64,000 nucleotides of DNA from Candidatus Cloacimonetes bacterium 4572_55 (GCA_002084765.1 NBMB01000004.1:54742-118741); one strand, 5' to 3'; shown: positions 7,872-17,491, counted from the first letter of the stretch. Translations and numbers: made by a program. The notes: generated by a model not told the origin, from the sequence alone.

Positions 7872-9587
7872 ATGAACACTCCGCTCGAATTTTTTTCGCA
7901 CAGTCCCCTTGATATTGGCTCAAAATTATACAGAGATTACTGCGCGGGTCATAAGAATCTGTCGCCTTTTTTTCGTTATCCTTATTTCCAGGATTTTCAA
8001 CGTTTCGAATCAAAAAATACTCCCCGTGAGCTCGATTTTGATCAAAAAAGACGGGAACAGGTCAGCGAAATATTGATCAGATGGAATCGAAAAATCGGTA
8101 ATACTAGTGAGGCTGTCTCTGAAAATCTTGAAAAATTTCGTCGTCCTCAGACATATTGCGTTGTGACTGGGCAACAAACAACAATATTTTTAGGACCTTT
8201 ATATACAATATATAAATCCCTGACCGCTATTGCCTTATGCGATGATCTGAAACAAAAATTTCCTTTTTATGAGTTCACGCCCATTTTTTGGTGCAGCGCG
8301 GATGATCATGATTTTTATGAGATAACGACCACCCGATATGTGAACGACCAAAATCAGACGATACGACAACAATATCAAACAGAGGACTCCCATCTTAAGC
8401 CTGCTTATGAGTTGCCGACTCCAGAAAATTTAAAAACCTTAGCTAATGAAATGTTATCAGCCAATTTTCCCTTTCACGAGAAAATACACCGTCTTGTACA
8501 CGAGACTTTAGATCAAGCTGAATCTGTGGGTCATTGGTTTCATCTTTTGGCGTCAAGGTTGATCGGTCGATTGGGATTGATATTGATCCCATCCCATCTG
8601 CCTGTGTTGCGCCGACTGATGCAGCCAATATTTTCCAGAGAAATTCGACAGGGCGGCAAGTCTACCCGATTGGTGCGCGACTCTGGACAACGTCTCACCA
8701 AGTTAGGCTATCACGGGCAGATAGAGAGACGGCCGGGCGCGCTGAATATTTTTTATCACCGGGATAAGCGGCGCTATCGGATCACAAAAATCGACGATCA
8801 TTTTGAAATGGATCAGATCGACAAATGCCTTTCTCTGTCCGAATTGGAACAATCCGCGCGAGAATCCCCCGAATTTTTCAGCCCGGGAGCGGCTCTGCGT
8901 CCAGTTGTGCAGGACTACCTTCTTCCCACTGCCGCGTATGTCGCGGGACCTGGTGAAATTGCCTATTTCGCGCAACTCGATTTGGTTTACGATATGTTTG
9001 ACGTCCGTATGCCGACAATCTTTCCTCGCTCTGGGCTGACGATTCTGGAGCCAAAGATCAAGAGGCTGACAAAAAAATATAACCTGAGCGTCAAGGATGT
9101 GGCGGATCAAAAACAAGGGCTGATCCGACGCGTTATGTCCGAGTCGTTTTCGACAGAGTTGGATCAACAATTTGCATCTGCCCGTCGTGAAGTCGGAGAA
9201 ATTCTGCATCGAATCACGCCCCAAATCCGGAAAATTGATGAAGGAGCCTTTCAATTTTCCGAAAAAATGTTCGGTAAAATCGATTTTATGATCGGTCAGA
9301 CCCGAAAGAAAGTTTTTCAAGCGCACAAGAAAAAAAATCGAACGGTTCGTCTTCAATTGGAGACCGTGTTGAACCATATTTTTCCGGATAATAAACTGCA
9401 AGAACGGTCTATACATATTTTTCCATTTTTGGAAAAATATGGAGAGGAGATGATCGATGATTTGCTGTTATTTATCAAAAAAGAATTAACCGATCTCGGA
9501 AAAACCGCGCAGCGGGATGAATATTTTTTGAGGAAACAAAAAATATTCGACGCGAGCTTCACTGGAGAGAGACGCGCTGTCGATTGA
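7872..9587 (+). CDS. bshC: Bacillithiol biosynthesis cysteine-adding enzyme BshC
   Basis: About 571 residues, normal for BshC. Clear family blocks are YCVVTGQQTTIFLGPLYTIY, TPIFWCSADDHDFYEI, HRDKRRYRITKI, LLPTAAYVAGPGEIAYFAQ and FPRSGLTILEPKIKRL, and the C-terminus is coiled. BshC joins cysteine to glucosaminyl-malate in the last step of making bacillithiol, a low-molecular-weight thiol used instead of glutathione. Its presence implies BshA and BshB elsewhere in the genome. The start is put at the ATG at 7872; a TTG at 7863 is also in frame. The ribosome-binding site is weak. It begins right after a terminator, so it probably has its own promoter. Confidence 0.92.
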   Translation: MNTPLEFFSHSPLDIGSKLYRDYCAGHKNLSPFFRYPYFQDFQRFESKNTPRELDFDQKRREQVSEILIRWNRKIGNTSEAVSENLEKFRRPQTYCVVTGQQTTIFLGPLYTIYKSLTAIALCDDLKQKFPFYEFTPIFWCSADDHDFYEITTTRYVNDQNQTIRQQYQTEDSHLKPAYELPTPENLKTLANEMLSANFPFHEKIHRLVHETLDQAESVGHWFHLLASRLIGRLGLILIPSHLPVLRRLMQPIFSREIRQGGKSTRLVRDSGQRLTKLGYHGQIERRPGALNIFYHRDKRRYRITKIDDHFEMDQIDKCLSLSELEQSARESPEFFSPGAALRPVVQDYLLPTAAYVAGPGEIAYFAQLDLVYDMFDVRMPTIFPRSGLTILEPKIKRLTKKYNLSVKDVADQKQGLIRRVMSESFSTELDQQFASARREVGEILHRITPQIRKIDEGAFQFSEKMFGKIDFMIGQTRKKVFQAHKKKNRTVRLQLETVLNHIFPDNKLQERSIHIFPFLEKYGEEMIDDLLLFIKKELTDLGKTAQRDEYFLRKQKIFDASFTGERRAVD

Positions 9588-9651
9588 ATTTCTTGGCAAA
9601 AATTAGAAGGCATTTTTCTAAGTTTTTGTCAAGACGTAACCGGGAGAATTT

Positions 9652-10359
9652 ATGGATTACGAGAACTTTTCTTCGCTGGAGGAAGCGAAGCGCGTCTTTC
9701 ATATTCAAATCTCCGACCAAGAGCCCTTATTCGGGCATATAAAAAGTTGTCATGTTGGAGAATTCTTGAATACTTTATTCAAAGATTTCGGATCGCTGAC
9801 ACACAAGGTCGGCAAAAACCGAGAACTTTCGGAATTAATTATCGCCCCAATTCTGATCCAAGTTCGGAATATTATTGGCTATGGCGTTTGTCTTCTCTCG
9901 GACGTTGAGTTTGATGTGGATCCGTCCCGTGGGCTGACCGGCGAGTGCGACTATCTTTTCATCCGATCCGAGGAGTCGTTCCTTATCACTCGCCCGATCC
10001 TACCGATCGCTGTGGCGGAAGCTCGTCCTCAAGCGGTTCATCGCAGCTTTCCCCGTTGTATTGCTCAAATGGTTGCAGCGCAATTGCATAACCGTATGGA
10101 AGGAACCGATGTCAAAAGGGTGTATGGTTGTATCACAACCGGCACGGTCTGGAAATTTTTGCTTTTGGAGAACGCTCGAGTGATGATAGACCGAGACGAT
10201 TATTATATCGACGACTTGGGGAAAATTTTGGCTATTTTTGTCGATATGATCCACGTCTCTTCCCCTGACATACTGTCCAAATCGCGTATTGAATCACAAC
10301 TCGATTGTCAAAAACGACAAAGGAGGATCAATGAACCCATCAATATTTCGTCAATATGA
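9652..10359 (+). CDS. PD-(D/E)XK-like protein of unknown role
   Basis: A 235-residue protein. The core reads GECDYLFIRS, then PILPIAVAEARP, then CIAQMVAAQLHN, then VYGCITTGTVWKFLLLE. This matches a family of stand-alone, nuclease-fold proteins common in cyanobacteria, in which the block is usually EAK. Here the lysine is replaced by arginine (EAR), so nuclease activity is doubtful. The gene ends 29 bases inside the start of the phosphohexomutase gene, indicating shared transcription. I cannot assign a function. A start with GGGAGAATTT just upstream supports the ATG at 9652. Confidence 0.6.
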   Translation: MDYENFSSLEEAKRVFHIQISDQEPLFGHIKSCHVGEFLNTLFKDFGSLTHKVGKNRELSELIIAPILIQVRNIIGYGVCLLSDVEFDVDPSRGLTGECDYLFIRSEESFLITRPILPIAVAEARPQAVHRSFPRCIAQMVAAQLHNRMEGTDVKRVYGCITTGTVWKFLLLENARVMIDRDDYYIDDLGKILAIFVDMIHVSSPDILSKSRIESQLDCQKRQRRINEPINISSI

Positions 10360-11689
10360 TATTCGCGGCGTTGTCGAGCAAGACTTGACTTCGCCAGTCA
10401 CGATTAAAATCGGGAGAGCTTTTGGCTCCTACATCCGTCGTCGCGGGGGAAAGTCTGTGATTGTCGGCGGCGATAATCGGCTGCATACCCGTTCCCTGTG
10501 CAAGCGGTTGATCGGCGGAATTCGTTCCACAGGCTGCGATGTGATCGAACTGGGAACCGTCCCGACTCCGGCTCTCTATTTTGCCGATATTGAGCTGGAC
10601 GCGGACGGCAGCGTGCAAGTGACAGGCAGCCACAATCCCGCGGAGTTCAACGGTTTTAAGCTGTCCCATTGCCACGCGTCGGTGTTCGGGGAAAATATCC
10701 AAGAGTTGAAGCGGATGATAGAGGAAAACGATTTTGTAAATGAAGCTCAAGGGAAATATGAAGAGAAAGAGATCATGTCCGATTATCAGGATATGATCGT
10801 GGGAAAGGTCAAGCTGGAGCGTCCGCTGAAGGTGGCTTTGGACGCGGGCAACGCAACAGCGTCATTGATCGCGCCCAGGGTCATGCGGGCACTCGGTTGC
10901 GAAGTGGTCGAGCTATATTGCGAGCCGGATGGAACTTTCCCCAACCATCATCCAGACCCGACTGTTCCGGAAAATCTTGTGGACTTGATCGCTCTCGTGA
11001 AAGAGACAAAGGCTGACGCGGGGATCGCGTACGACGGGGATTCTGATCGAATCGGCGTAGTGAACGAGAAAGGCGAGATTCTCTGGGGCGACCAATTGCT
11101 TGCGCTCTATGCTCGTGAGATTCTCGCAGAAGGACCCGCGCCGATCATCTTTGAGGTCAAATGTTCCACAGCTTTGATCGAAGATATTCGTCGACATGGC
11201 GGCAAGCCGGTGATGTGGCGCACCGGTCATTCTCTAATCAAAAAAAAGATGAAGGAGATGAACTCTCCTCTTGCTGGAGAAATGAGCGGGCATATCTTTT
11301 TTAAACATCAATATTATGGCTTTGACGACGCAATCTACGCCACTGCGAGACTTCTGCGTATCATGGCGGCAGACAAGCGACCTTTGTCCGATCTGCTGAG
11401 TGATCTGCCCCGTTATCCCTCCACGCCGGAGATTCGGATCGACTGTCCCGATCACATCAAATTCGAAGCGGTGAACCGGATTCTGGATCAATTCAAACAG
11501 ACGCATCAGGTGATCGACGTGGACGGAATGCGGGTCTTGTTCGAGGACGGAAGTTGGGGACTGGTCAGGGCTTCCAATACCCAGCCAGTCCTGGTTCTTC
11601 GTTTCGAGGCAAAAAGCGAGGAGCGGTTGCAGGCTATCAAAAAAGAGATCGAGGGAAAATTGTGCCAAATTGTTGATATGTTGAGATGA
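10331..11689 (+). CDS. Phosphomannomutase/phosphoglucomutase (alpha-D-phosphohexomutase)
   Basis: A 452-residue enzyme with all four signature regions: the phosphoserine loop VTGSHNPAEFNGFK, the metal loop DGDSDRIGVV, the sugar-binding loop GEMSGHIFF and the phosphate loop RASNTQPVLVLRFEA. It interconverts hexose 6-phosphates and 1-phosphates to feed nucleotide-sugar synthesis for lipopolysaccharide or exopolysaccharide. Whether it prefers mannose or glucose cannot be told. The start is the ATG at 10331 after AGGAGG; an in-frame ATG at 10289 lies inside the previous gene and is less likely. It overlaps both neighbours (29 bases before, 4 bases after), so it is cotranscribed with them. Confidence 0.93.
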   Translation: MNPSIFRQYDIRGVVEQDLTSPVTIKIGRAFGSYIRRRGGKSVIVGGDNRLHTRSLCKRLIGGIRSTGCDVIELGTVPTPALYFADIELDADGSVQVTGSHNPAEFNGFKLSHCHASVFGENIQELKRMIEENDFVNEAQGKYEEKEIMSDYQDMIVGKVKLERPLKVALDAGNATASLIAPRVMRALGCEVVELYCEPDGTFPNHHPDPTVPENLVDLIALVKETKADAGIAYDGDSDRIGVVNEKGEILWGDQLLALYAREILAEGPAPIIFEVKCSTALIEDIRRHGGKPVMWRTGHSLIKKKMKEMNSPLAGEMSGHIFFKHQYYGFDDAIYATARLLRIMAADKRPLSDLLSDLPRYPSTPEIRIDCPDHIKFEAVNRILDQFKQTHQVIDVDGMRVLFEDGSWGLVRASNTQPVLVLRFEAKSEERLQAIKKEIEGKLCQIVDMLR

Positions 11690-13119
11690 AACGGGCAATT
11701 TGTTTTTTAATTCCGGTATTCTTCGCTCTGTTGATATTCCCTACTCAAGCCGAGAGCAAATTTCCCTTAGAGAGCCGAGGTCATCTCCTTTTTTATGTAG
11801 ACGCCGCCTCTTTCTCAGGCGATGAAGGGTTTGTGTATCAGGAATTTTACTACGAAATTATGACGAACCGACTCCGTTATGTGCCGATTCCGCAATCTCA
11901 GGGTCGATCCCAAGCCGCTGTCGAGGCAGTCTGCATGATCTCCTCGGCAGAAGGCGATACCTTGGAGGTTGACCGAGTTACGATCGATTTGACTGCCGAC
12001 TCACTCGCGGAGACCGAGCTGAGTCGGTATGCTCTACAGCAGTCGGGCTTTTTCCTGAAGCCCGGCTCATATCGGCTAACAGTCGTTATGAGCGATCTGT
12101 GGAGCGGCGATCAAGGCATTGTTCAGGACACATTTTCGGTCTCCGATTTTCCTTCTGAACTCTGTTTGAGCGATCCGGAGTTTGCCCTACGGATTCTTTC
12201 ATCTCCAGAGGAAACGGGATCCATTTTTTGGAAAAATGGAAAATCGGTGCATCCTTCCGCGTCCCGTCGTTATAGCGCGAGCAGACCGGAGTTACGGGTC
12301 TATTTCGAGCTATATAACTGTCGAGCCGATAGTCTTCCGCTGATAATTCGCTATCAAGTATTTGAAAATACGGATGATACACTGCAATCAGGAGAATCTA
12401 TAGGCAAGTCGATCGAACGTCGAATCGACAAGCCCGGAACCAATTGCGCTCTGACAGCGTCGATTCCTGTTGGGGACCTGCCTATTGGGGCGTATTTGCT
12501 CCAAATCACAGCGGAGGACCGCGACGCTCGAACGGAACGAAGCGCGCGCTTTTTCATCGTCAACCCGGACGCGGCTTGGTTGATTGAGGATCGGGACGCG
12601 CAGCAACGATTGCTCATAAAATATCTCGGCGACTCCTTTGACCTCGATAGATACGACTTGCTGAATCCTCTGGGGAAAGTCCGATTCGCCGCAGAATTTT
12701 GGAGGAACCGCGATCCTGACCCAAAAACAGAGGAAAACGAATATTTGATGGAAATCGCAAATCGAATAAGAATTGTCGGGGAGCGATTTCATTCCGGGAA
12801 AAAAAAGGGTTGGGAGACCGACGCAGGGAGGATTTTTATAAAATTCGGATCGCCGGATGAGATCAAGGAGGTCGCGAGTTCTCCTGAGAGCGTCTCGCAT
12901 GAGGTCTGGACATATTATGAGAATTCCAGAAAATTTTGGTTTCTGACCACCAGCGCGAACATATACCGCTTGATTCATTCGTTAAACGAGCCGGCTGAGA
13001 CGGATTATCCTGATTGGAAAAAAATGCTGCGAAAGTTTCACCAACCCGAGGATCAGACAGGAACTCTACAGCGTTCATTTTGTTATTCGCTATTAATTCA
13101 TAAAAAAGGCACGGGATAG
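11686..13119 (+). CDS. GWxTD-domain exported protein
   Basis: A 477-residue protein with a signal peptide (hydrophobic LIPVFFALLIF, then TQAES). The C-terminal third holds the signature GWETDAGRIFIKFGSPDEI followed by WTYY, which defines the GWxTD family of Bacteroidetes, Acidobacteria and related groups. The upstream region is beta-rich and unrecognised. The family's function is unknown; it is often linked to envelope genes. The ATG overlaps the previous stop codon (ATGA), so it is translated together with the phosphohexomutase. nuoI starts two bases after its stop, an unusual link to Complex I. Confidence 0.88.
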   Translation: MKRAICFLIPVFFALLIFPTQAESKFPLESRGHLLFYVDAASFSGDEGFVYQEFYYEIMTNRLRYVPIPQSQGRSQAAVEAVCMISSAEGDTLEVDRVTIDLTADSLAETELSRYALQQSGFFLKPGSYRLTVVMSDLWSGDQGIVQDTFSVSDFPSELCLSDPEFALRILSSPEETGSIFWKNGKSVHPSASRRYSASRPELRVYFELYNCRADSLPLIIRYQVFENTDDTLQSGESIGKSIERRIDKPGTNCALTASIPVGDLPIGAYLLQITAEDRDARTERSARFFIVNPDAAWLIEDRDAQQRLLIKYLGDSFDLDRYDLLNPLGKVRFAAEFWRNRDPDPKTEENEYLMEIANRIRIVGERFHSGKKKGWETDAGRIFIKFGSPDEIKEVASSPESVSHEVWTYYENSRKFWFLTTSANIYRLIHSLNEPAETDYPDWKKMLRKFHQPEDQTGTLQRSFCYSLLIHKKGTG

Positions 13120-13121
13120 AG

Positions 13122-13583
13122 ATGCAAAAAAAAGAGTTTAAATATAAATGGAATTTGGTGGACAAAATTTATCTGCCGGCAGTGCTCAAGGGGTTGCTCA
13201 ACACCTTCAAGCACCTATTCATGCCGTCGTTTACTTATGAATATCCAGACGAGCCATTCAATCCCGCTCCCCGTTTCCGCGGGGAACATCGGCTGAAAAA
13301 GGATGAAAAGGGACGGATCAAATGCACTGCCTGTTTTATGTGCGCCACGATCTGTCCGGCAAAGTGCATCACTATCGTCGCCGCGCCCTCGCCGGAAGAA
13401 TACGGGTCTGACCGAAATAAATATCCAGCTATTTTTGACGTCAATGAGTTGCGGTGCATCTCCTGCGGGTATTGCGAGGAAGTCTGCCCAAAGGACGCCA
13501 TCGAGTTGAGCGTGAAGATGCCGAGAGTGTATACCAGCCGCGAGGAATTTATCTATAACAGGGATAAATTAGCCTCTAATTAA
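13122..13583 (+). CDS. nuoI: NADH-quinone oxidoreductase subunit I
   Basis: A 153-residue protein with two 4Fe-4S motifs, CTACFMCATICPAKC and CISCGYCEEVCPKDA, in the spacing of NuoI. NuoI carries clusters N6a and N6b in the arm of Complex I that passes electrons towards the quinone. The N-terminus contains the amphipathic segment LLNTFKHLFMPSFTYEYP that lies on the membrane. It is the first nuo gene in this run. NuoH, which usually comes just before it, is not here; the GWxTD gene is. Confidence 0.93.
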   Translation: MQKKEFKYKWNLVDKIYLPAVLKGLLNTFKHLFMPSFTYEYPDEPFNPAPRFRGEHRLKKDEKGRIKCTACFMCATICPAKCITIVAAPSPEEYGSDRNKYPAIFDVNELRCISCGYCEEVCPKDAIELSVKMPRVYTSREEFIYNRDKLASN

Positions 13584-13652
13584 AAAAATTAAACGTATCC
13601 CCTAACGAAGTTAACTAAAAAATCTGGGAAATTTAGAAACTTGGGAAGCAAT

Positions 13653-14162
13653 ATGATTTTGGATGCTTTATTTTTGATAAACGCGTTATTAGCCGTCGGG
13701 TTTGCCGTCGCTATGATCACTCGAAAAAATCCGATATACAGCGCGCTTTGTTTGATCGCCACTTTTTTTCCATTGGCTTTCATATTTCTTTTATTATGGG
13801 CGCCTTTTGTGGCAATGATCCAAATTATGGTTTACGCCGGGGCCATCATGGTCCTATTCGTATTCGTAATTATGATGATCAATACAGAAAAACAGGAATT
13901 AGAAGCGGGGAAGCCAAAATGGTATCGACGGATTGCCGGAGCGATCGCATTCCTTTTTGTCATAGTCGGTTTTTATTCCATTGTTATGGGGATCAATTCG
14001 ATTGCCCCGGTCGATTCCTCGATCAAAGAAGAGTTCGGCTCCACAGCCGCGCTGGGTCATTTGATATTCGATAAATATTTGATTCAATTTGAGTTGGTTT
14101 CGGTATTAATTCTTGTCGCGGTTATCGGCGCGGTATTTTTGGCAAAAAAGAACTTGGATTAA
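13653..14162 (+). CDS. nuoJ: NADH-quinone oxidoreductase subunit J
   Basis: About 169 residues with five membrane helices. The conserved block QIMVYAGAIMVLFVFVIMMI is the NuoJ signature: it is the helix with a pi-bulge whose rotation is coupled to quinone reduction. The start is the ATG at 13653 after GGGAAG; the TTG at 13641 would add four residues. It is three bases from nuoK, so the two are cotranscribed. Confidence 0.93.
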   Translation: MILDALFLINALLAVGFAVAMITRKNPIYSALCLIATFFPLAFIFLLLWAPFVAMIQIMVYAGAIMVLFVFVIMMINTEKQELEAGKPKWYRRIAGAIAFLFVIVGFYSIVMGINSIAPVDSSIKEEFGSTAALGHLIFDKYLIQFELVSVLILVAVIGAVFLAKKNLD

Positions 14163-14165
14163 AAT

Positions 14166-14486
14166 ATGTTTTTCACACTGGAAAATTGTTTGATTTTAAG
14201 CGTGATTCTCTTTTCAATCGGCTGTTATGGAGTCTTGACCAAACGAAATATTTTGGTCATCCTCATGTCGATTGAACTGATGTTGAACGCGGTGAATTTG
14301 AGTTTTATCTCATTCAACTATTTCAACTATAACATGATGAACGGCGAAGAGATGGGTCATTTCTTCGTTTTGGTCATCATTGCCATCGCGGCTGCCGAAG
14401 CTGCGGTCGGTCTTGCAATTCTGGTCGCGCTTTTCCGCAATCGGGACAGCGCGGATATTGAGAAATTGGTTGAAATGAAATGGTAA
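14166..14486 (+). CDS. nuoK: NADH-quinone oxidoreductase subunit K
   Basis: A 106-residue protein with three membrane helices. It has the NuoK glutamates in LVILMSIELMLNAVNLSF and in IAAAEAAVGLAILVALFR, which sit within the membrane in the proton channel. Its length is normal. It lies between nuoJ and nuoL, the usual order. Confidence 0.95.
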   Translation: MFFTLENCLILSVILFSIGCYGVLTKRNILVILMSIELMLNAVNLSFISFNYFNYNMMNGEEMGHFFVLVIIAIAAAEAAVGLAILVALFRNRDSADIEKLVEMKW

Positions 14487-14588
14487 ATTAAAAATCCCTT
14501 GAGTGGAAAAATTTACCAGAGATTACGAATCGGATACGAAAATTTTTTTATACTTATTCATCTTTTTAGAAGGGTGCTGTAAAGAACA

Positions 14589-16514
14589 ATGGGGAATACT
14601 TATCTTCTATTTATTCCGATTCTGCCTCTGATCGGCTTTTTGATCAACGGGCTGATCGGTCACAAACTGAACCGGAAAGTCGTCGGGACAATCGGCGGCG
14701 CGACTGTCTTAGGCTCCTTCATCCTCTCGCTTATGACGCTGTTTCGAATTTTGGGAGACGGCAACGCTGTGAGCTATGTCGCTTTTCATTGGATCACGAT
14801 AGCTGACCTTGATATAACGTTCGGCTTTCGCATCGATCAACTGAGCGCGGTGATGATCAACGTGATAACAGGCGTTGGCTTCCTGATCCATGTCTATTCA
14901 AACGGCTACATGCACGAGGACAAAAGCGTGGCCCGTTTTTTCGCCTACCTGAACCTATTCGTCTTTTCCATGCTGATTTTGGTGATGGCGGATAACATCG
15001 TGTTGATGTTTCTCGGTTGGGAAGGAGTGGGACTCTGCTCCTATCTATTAATCGGGTTTTGGTATCAGGATATGTTTACCAAAAAACTGTCCAACGCAGA
15101 CGCTGGAAAAAAAGCCTTTATCGTCAACCGAGTCGGCGACTTCGGATTTTTACTGGCGATTTTTTTGATTTTTATGACATTCGGCACGCTCAACTTTGAG
15201 CAACTTTCTCATGCCGATATGAATATTGCTGGAGGATTAATCACCGCGATTACCCTGTTGCTCTTTCTCGGAGCGACCGGAAAGTCTGCGCAGATTCCGC
15301 TCTATATTTGGCTGCCAGACGCCATGGCGGGTCCGACGCCTGTCAGTGCCTTGATCCACGCGGCGACAATGGTCACAGCCGGCATCTATATGATCGGGCG
15401 CCTCAGCTTTATGTTTGTTCACTCGGAAACGACCATGCTCACGATTGCTGTCATCGGGACATTAACTGCGGTTTTTTCCGCGACAATGGGCTTGACCCAA
15501 AACGATATCAAAAAAGTACTGGCATACTCGACGGTCAGTCAGCTCGGGTATATGTTCATGGCAATGGGAGTGGGCGCGTTCAGCGCGGGAATTTTCCACC
15601 TGATGACTCACGCCTTTTTCAAAGCATTACTATTTCTCGGCGCAGGATCCGTTATCTTAGCCTGCCACCATGAGCAGGATATGCGCAAAATGGGCGCGCT
15701 AAAAGACAAAATTCCCACCACATTTTGGATGTTCGCAATCGGAAGTTTGGCGTTGATGGGCATTCCTCCTTTCGCCGGATTTTTCTCGAAAGATGACATC
15801 CTCGCCCGCGTATTTGTGGAGCATAAAGCACTCTGGGCATTGGGCTTAGTCGGCGCGGGCATGACAGCTTTTTATACTGCTCGTATGGTCGCAATGACTT
15901 TTTTCGGAACTTCCAAAATGACAAAAAAGCAAGAATTGCATGTACATGAGCCGGGGATTTCAGTACGTTTCGTCCTTATTGCTCTGGGCGTTTTATCCGC
16001 AATCGGAGGACTTATCGGGATTCCCGCGGCGCTGCATGGAGGCGCGCATTTTTCTCACTTCCTTGATCCAGTTTTCGAGGCGGCTCAAGCTCATCAGGGC
16101 GGGCATCACCATCTGTCTCACCTGACCGAATGGATATTGATGGTCATATCGATTGCTGTCGTGGCGACTGGCGGCTGGCTCGGATTCGACATTTATAGCA
16201 AAGAAAAGTCGATCCGTAAAAATTTTGTCAAACATCCGATTGGCGGCAAACTCCATCACATCAGTTATAATAAATATTATATCGATGAAATTTATGACTT
16301 TGTGATCGTGAAAAGTATAATGGGAGGCTCCAAAGCGTTGTGGAAATTCTTTGATGTGACGATTATCGACGGATTTGTCAACTTTGTCGCGGATATAGTT
16401 GCATTTATTAGCGGGATTATGAGAAAAATCCAAACCGGTCATACCAACAGCTATGCGTTTTCCATCTTTATCGGCGCGCTGGGAATCCTGATCTATATTG
16501 CCAGCCGATTGTAG
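14589..16514 (+). CDS. nuoL: NADH-quinone oxidoreductase subunit L
   Basis: A 641-residue, full-length antiporter-like subunit. Core motifs are FLGWEGVGLCSYLLIGFW (with the key glutamate), KSAQIPLYIWLPDAMAGPTP (key lysine) and VSALIHAATMVTAGIYMI. The C-terminal lateral helix and last membrane helix (FSIFIGALGILIYIA) are present. NuoL is the most distal proton-pumping subunit. There is a 102-base gap after nuoK. NuoM and NuoN, which normally follow, are missing; a hairpin terminator and pgeF come next, so they must lie elsewhere if Complex I is complete. Confidence 0.96.
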   Translation: MGNTYLLFIPILPLIGFLINGLIGHKLNRKVVGTIGGATVLGSFILSLMTLFRILGDGNAVSYVAFHWITIADLDITFGFRIDQLSAVMINVITGVGFLIHVYSNGYMHEDKSVARFFAYLNLFVFSMLILVMADNIVLMFLGWEGVGLCSYLLIGFWYQDMFTKKLSNADAGKKAFIVNRVGDFGFLLAIFLIFMTFGTLNFEQLSHADMNIAGGLITAITLLLFLGATGKSAQIPLYIWLPDAMAGPTPVSALIHAATMVTAGIYMIGRLSFMFVHSETTMLTIAVIGTLTAVFSATMGLTQNDIKKVLAYSTVSQLGYMFMAMGVGAFSAGIFHLMTHAFFKALLFLGAGSVILACHHEQDMRKMGALKDKIPTTFWMFAIGSLALMGIPPFAGFFSKDDILARVFVEHKALWALGLVGAGMTAFYTARMVAMTFFGTSKMTKKQELHVHEPGISVRFVLIALGVLSAIGGLIGIPAALHGGAHFSHFLDPVFEAAQAHQGGHHHLSHLTEWILMVISIAVVATGGWLGFDIYSKEKSIRKNFVKHPIGGKLHHISYNKYYIDEIYDFVIVKSIMGGSKALWKFFDVTIIDGFVNFVADIVAFISGIMRKIQTGHTNSYAFSIFIGALGILIYIASRL

Positions 16515-16557
16515 CGAAAAATTTGCTTTTTTTATTCAGAAATTTTTGATAGAACAA

Positions 16558-16597
16558 AAAGCGGCGTTTGCCCTGTAATCGGGTCAAGCGTCGCTTT
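16558..16597. terminator. Hairpin terminator after nuoL
   Basis: The arms 16558-16573 and 16581-16597 form a long stem with a mismatch and a small bulge. The T-run is better on the minus strand (complement of 16555-16560) than on the plus strand, where only CTTTATT follows. It separates nuoL from pgeF and may work in both directions. Confidence 0.65.
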
Positions 16598-16656
16598 ATT
16601 GGATTTGTAAAAGACTGTATTATATTAAATATCAAAGAGTTATACGGGGTTATAAC

Positions 16657-17466
16657 ATGTCTATAAAAGTTCTCTCTCCCAACGATACCGAGGAAAAAGG
16701 GTTCATTCATATTGATATAATCGAAAAATCCGGTCCCTTTATCGCCTTGATCACGACCCGACTTGGGGGAGTCAGCCCCACTCCATTCGACTCGTTTAAC
16801 ATGTCCGATTCAGTTGGCGACGATCCCTCTTTTGTCGAGAAAAATCGCTGGCGGCTTGCCAATCATCTTGGCGTGGACGTCCAACGTCTTATCCAGCTAA
16901 ATCAAGTGCACAGCGCGGTTATCTATGAAAAAACCGATCCGAAAAATCGGGGTATGCTCGGAGACGGTCAATTGGTCTATAGAGCCGGATATTTTGCCGT
17001 TATCTCGGTCGCGGACTGTATCCCGCTCTTCCTCGTGGATCCGATTCGCCGAGTTGGAGGCGTGATCCATGCCGGATGGCGGGGCTTGCATCAATCCATT
17101 ATCTCGAAAGCGGTCGCGAAGATGAGACAGGTCTATGGAACCGACCCGAACGACGTGATAGCGGTTGTCGGTCCCTCAATCGGACCGTGTCATTATGAAG
17201 TGCAACGAGATGTGATAGAAAAATTTAATCCCATACTTAATTCTGAATTGACTTTTTATGAGCAAAAGGAAAACAGATATTTTTTGAATCTCTGGGTGAT
17301 CGCGCGCGATCAATTGATCAAAGAAGGCGTTTATCCCGGGCGGATCTATGTACAACATGAATGCACGGTTTGCCGACCGGAGCTATATTTTTCTCATCGA
17401 GGGAGTCATGGGAAAACAGGGCGTATATGGGCGGTCCTTGGGCTGAAATCGACAGAAAAGAGTTGA
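16657..17466 (+). CDS. pgeF: PgeF/YfiH family protein (polyphenol oxidase, laccase domain)
   Basis: A 269-residue member of COG1496. Signature blocks are QLNQVHSAVIYE, VADCIPLFLVDP, VIHAGWRGLHQSII, VVGPSIGPCHYEV and CRPELYFSHRGSHGKTGR. The cysteine in ADCIP and the histidines in NQVHS and CHYEV form the metal site. The family is described both as a purine nucleoside phosphorylase/adenosine deaminase and as a peptidoglycan-editing factor that prevents misincorporation of amino acids in muropeptides. Its length is normal. Its stop codon lies inside the -35 box of the glyQ promoter. Confidence 0.92.
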   Translation: MSIKVLSPNDTEEKGFIHIDIIEKSGPFIALITTRLGGVSPTPFDSFNMSDSVGDDPSFVEKNRWRLANHLGVDVQRLIQLNQVHSAVIYEKTDPKNRGMLGDGQLVYRAGYFAVISVADCIPLFLVDPIRRVGGVIHAGWRGLHQSIISKAVAKMRQVYGTDPNDVIAVVGPSIGPCHYEVQRDVIEKFNPILNSELTFYEQKENRYFLNLWVIARDQLIKEGVYPGRIYVQHECTVCRPELYFSHRGSHGKTGRIWAVLGLKSTEKS

Positions 17467-17491
17467 CAAAATCATCGGTATTATCTATTAT
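17463..17491 (+). promoter_or_regulatory. Sigma-70-type promoter for glyQ
   Basis: TTGACA at 17463-17468 and TATTAT at 17486-17491 are separated by exactly 17 bases. The -35 box overlaps the pgeF stop codon. Transcription would start near 17499 and give a leader of about 60 bases before the TTG start of glyQ. Confidence 0.7.
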
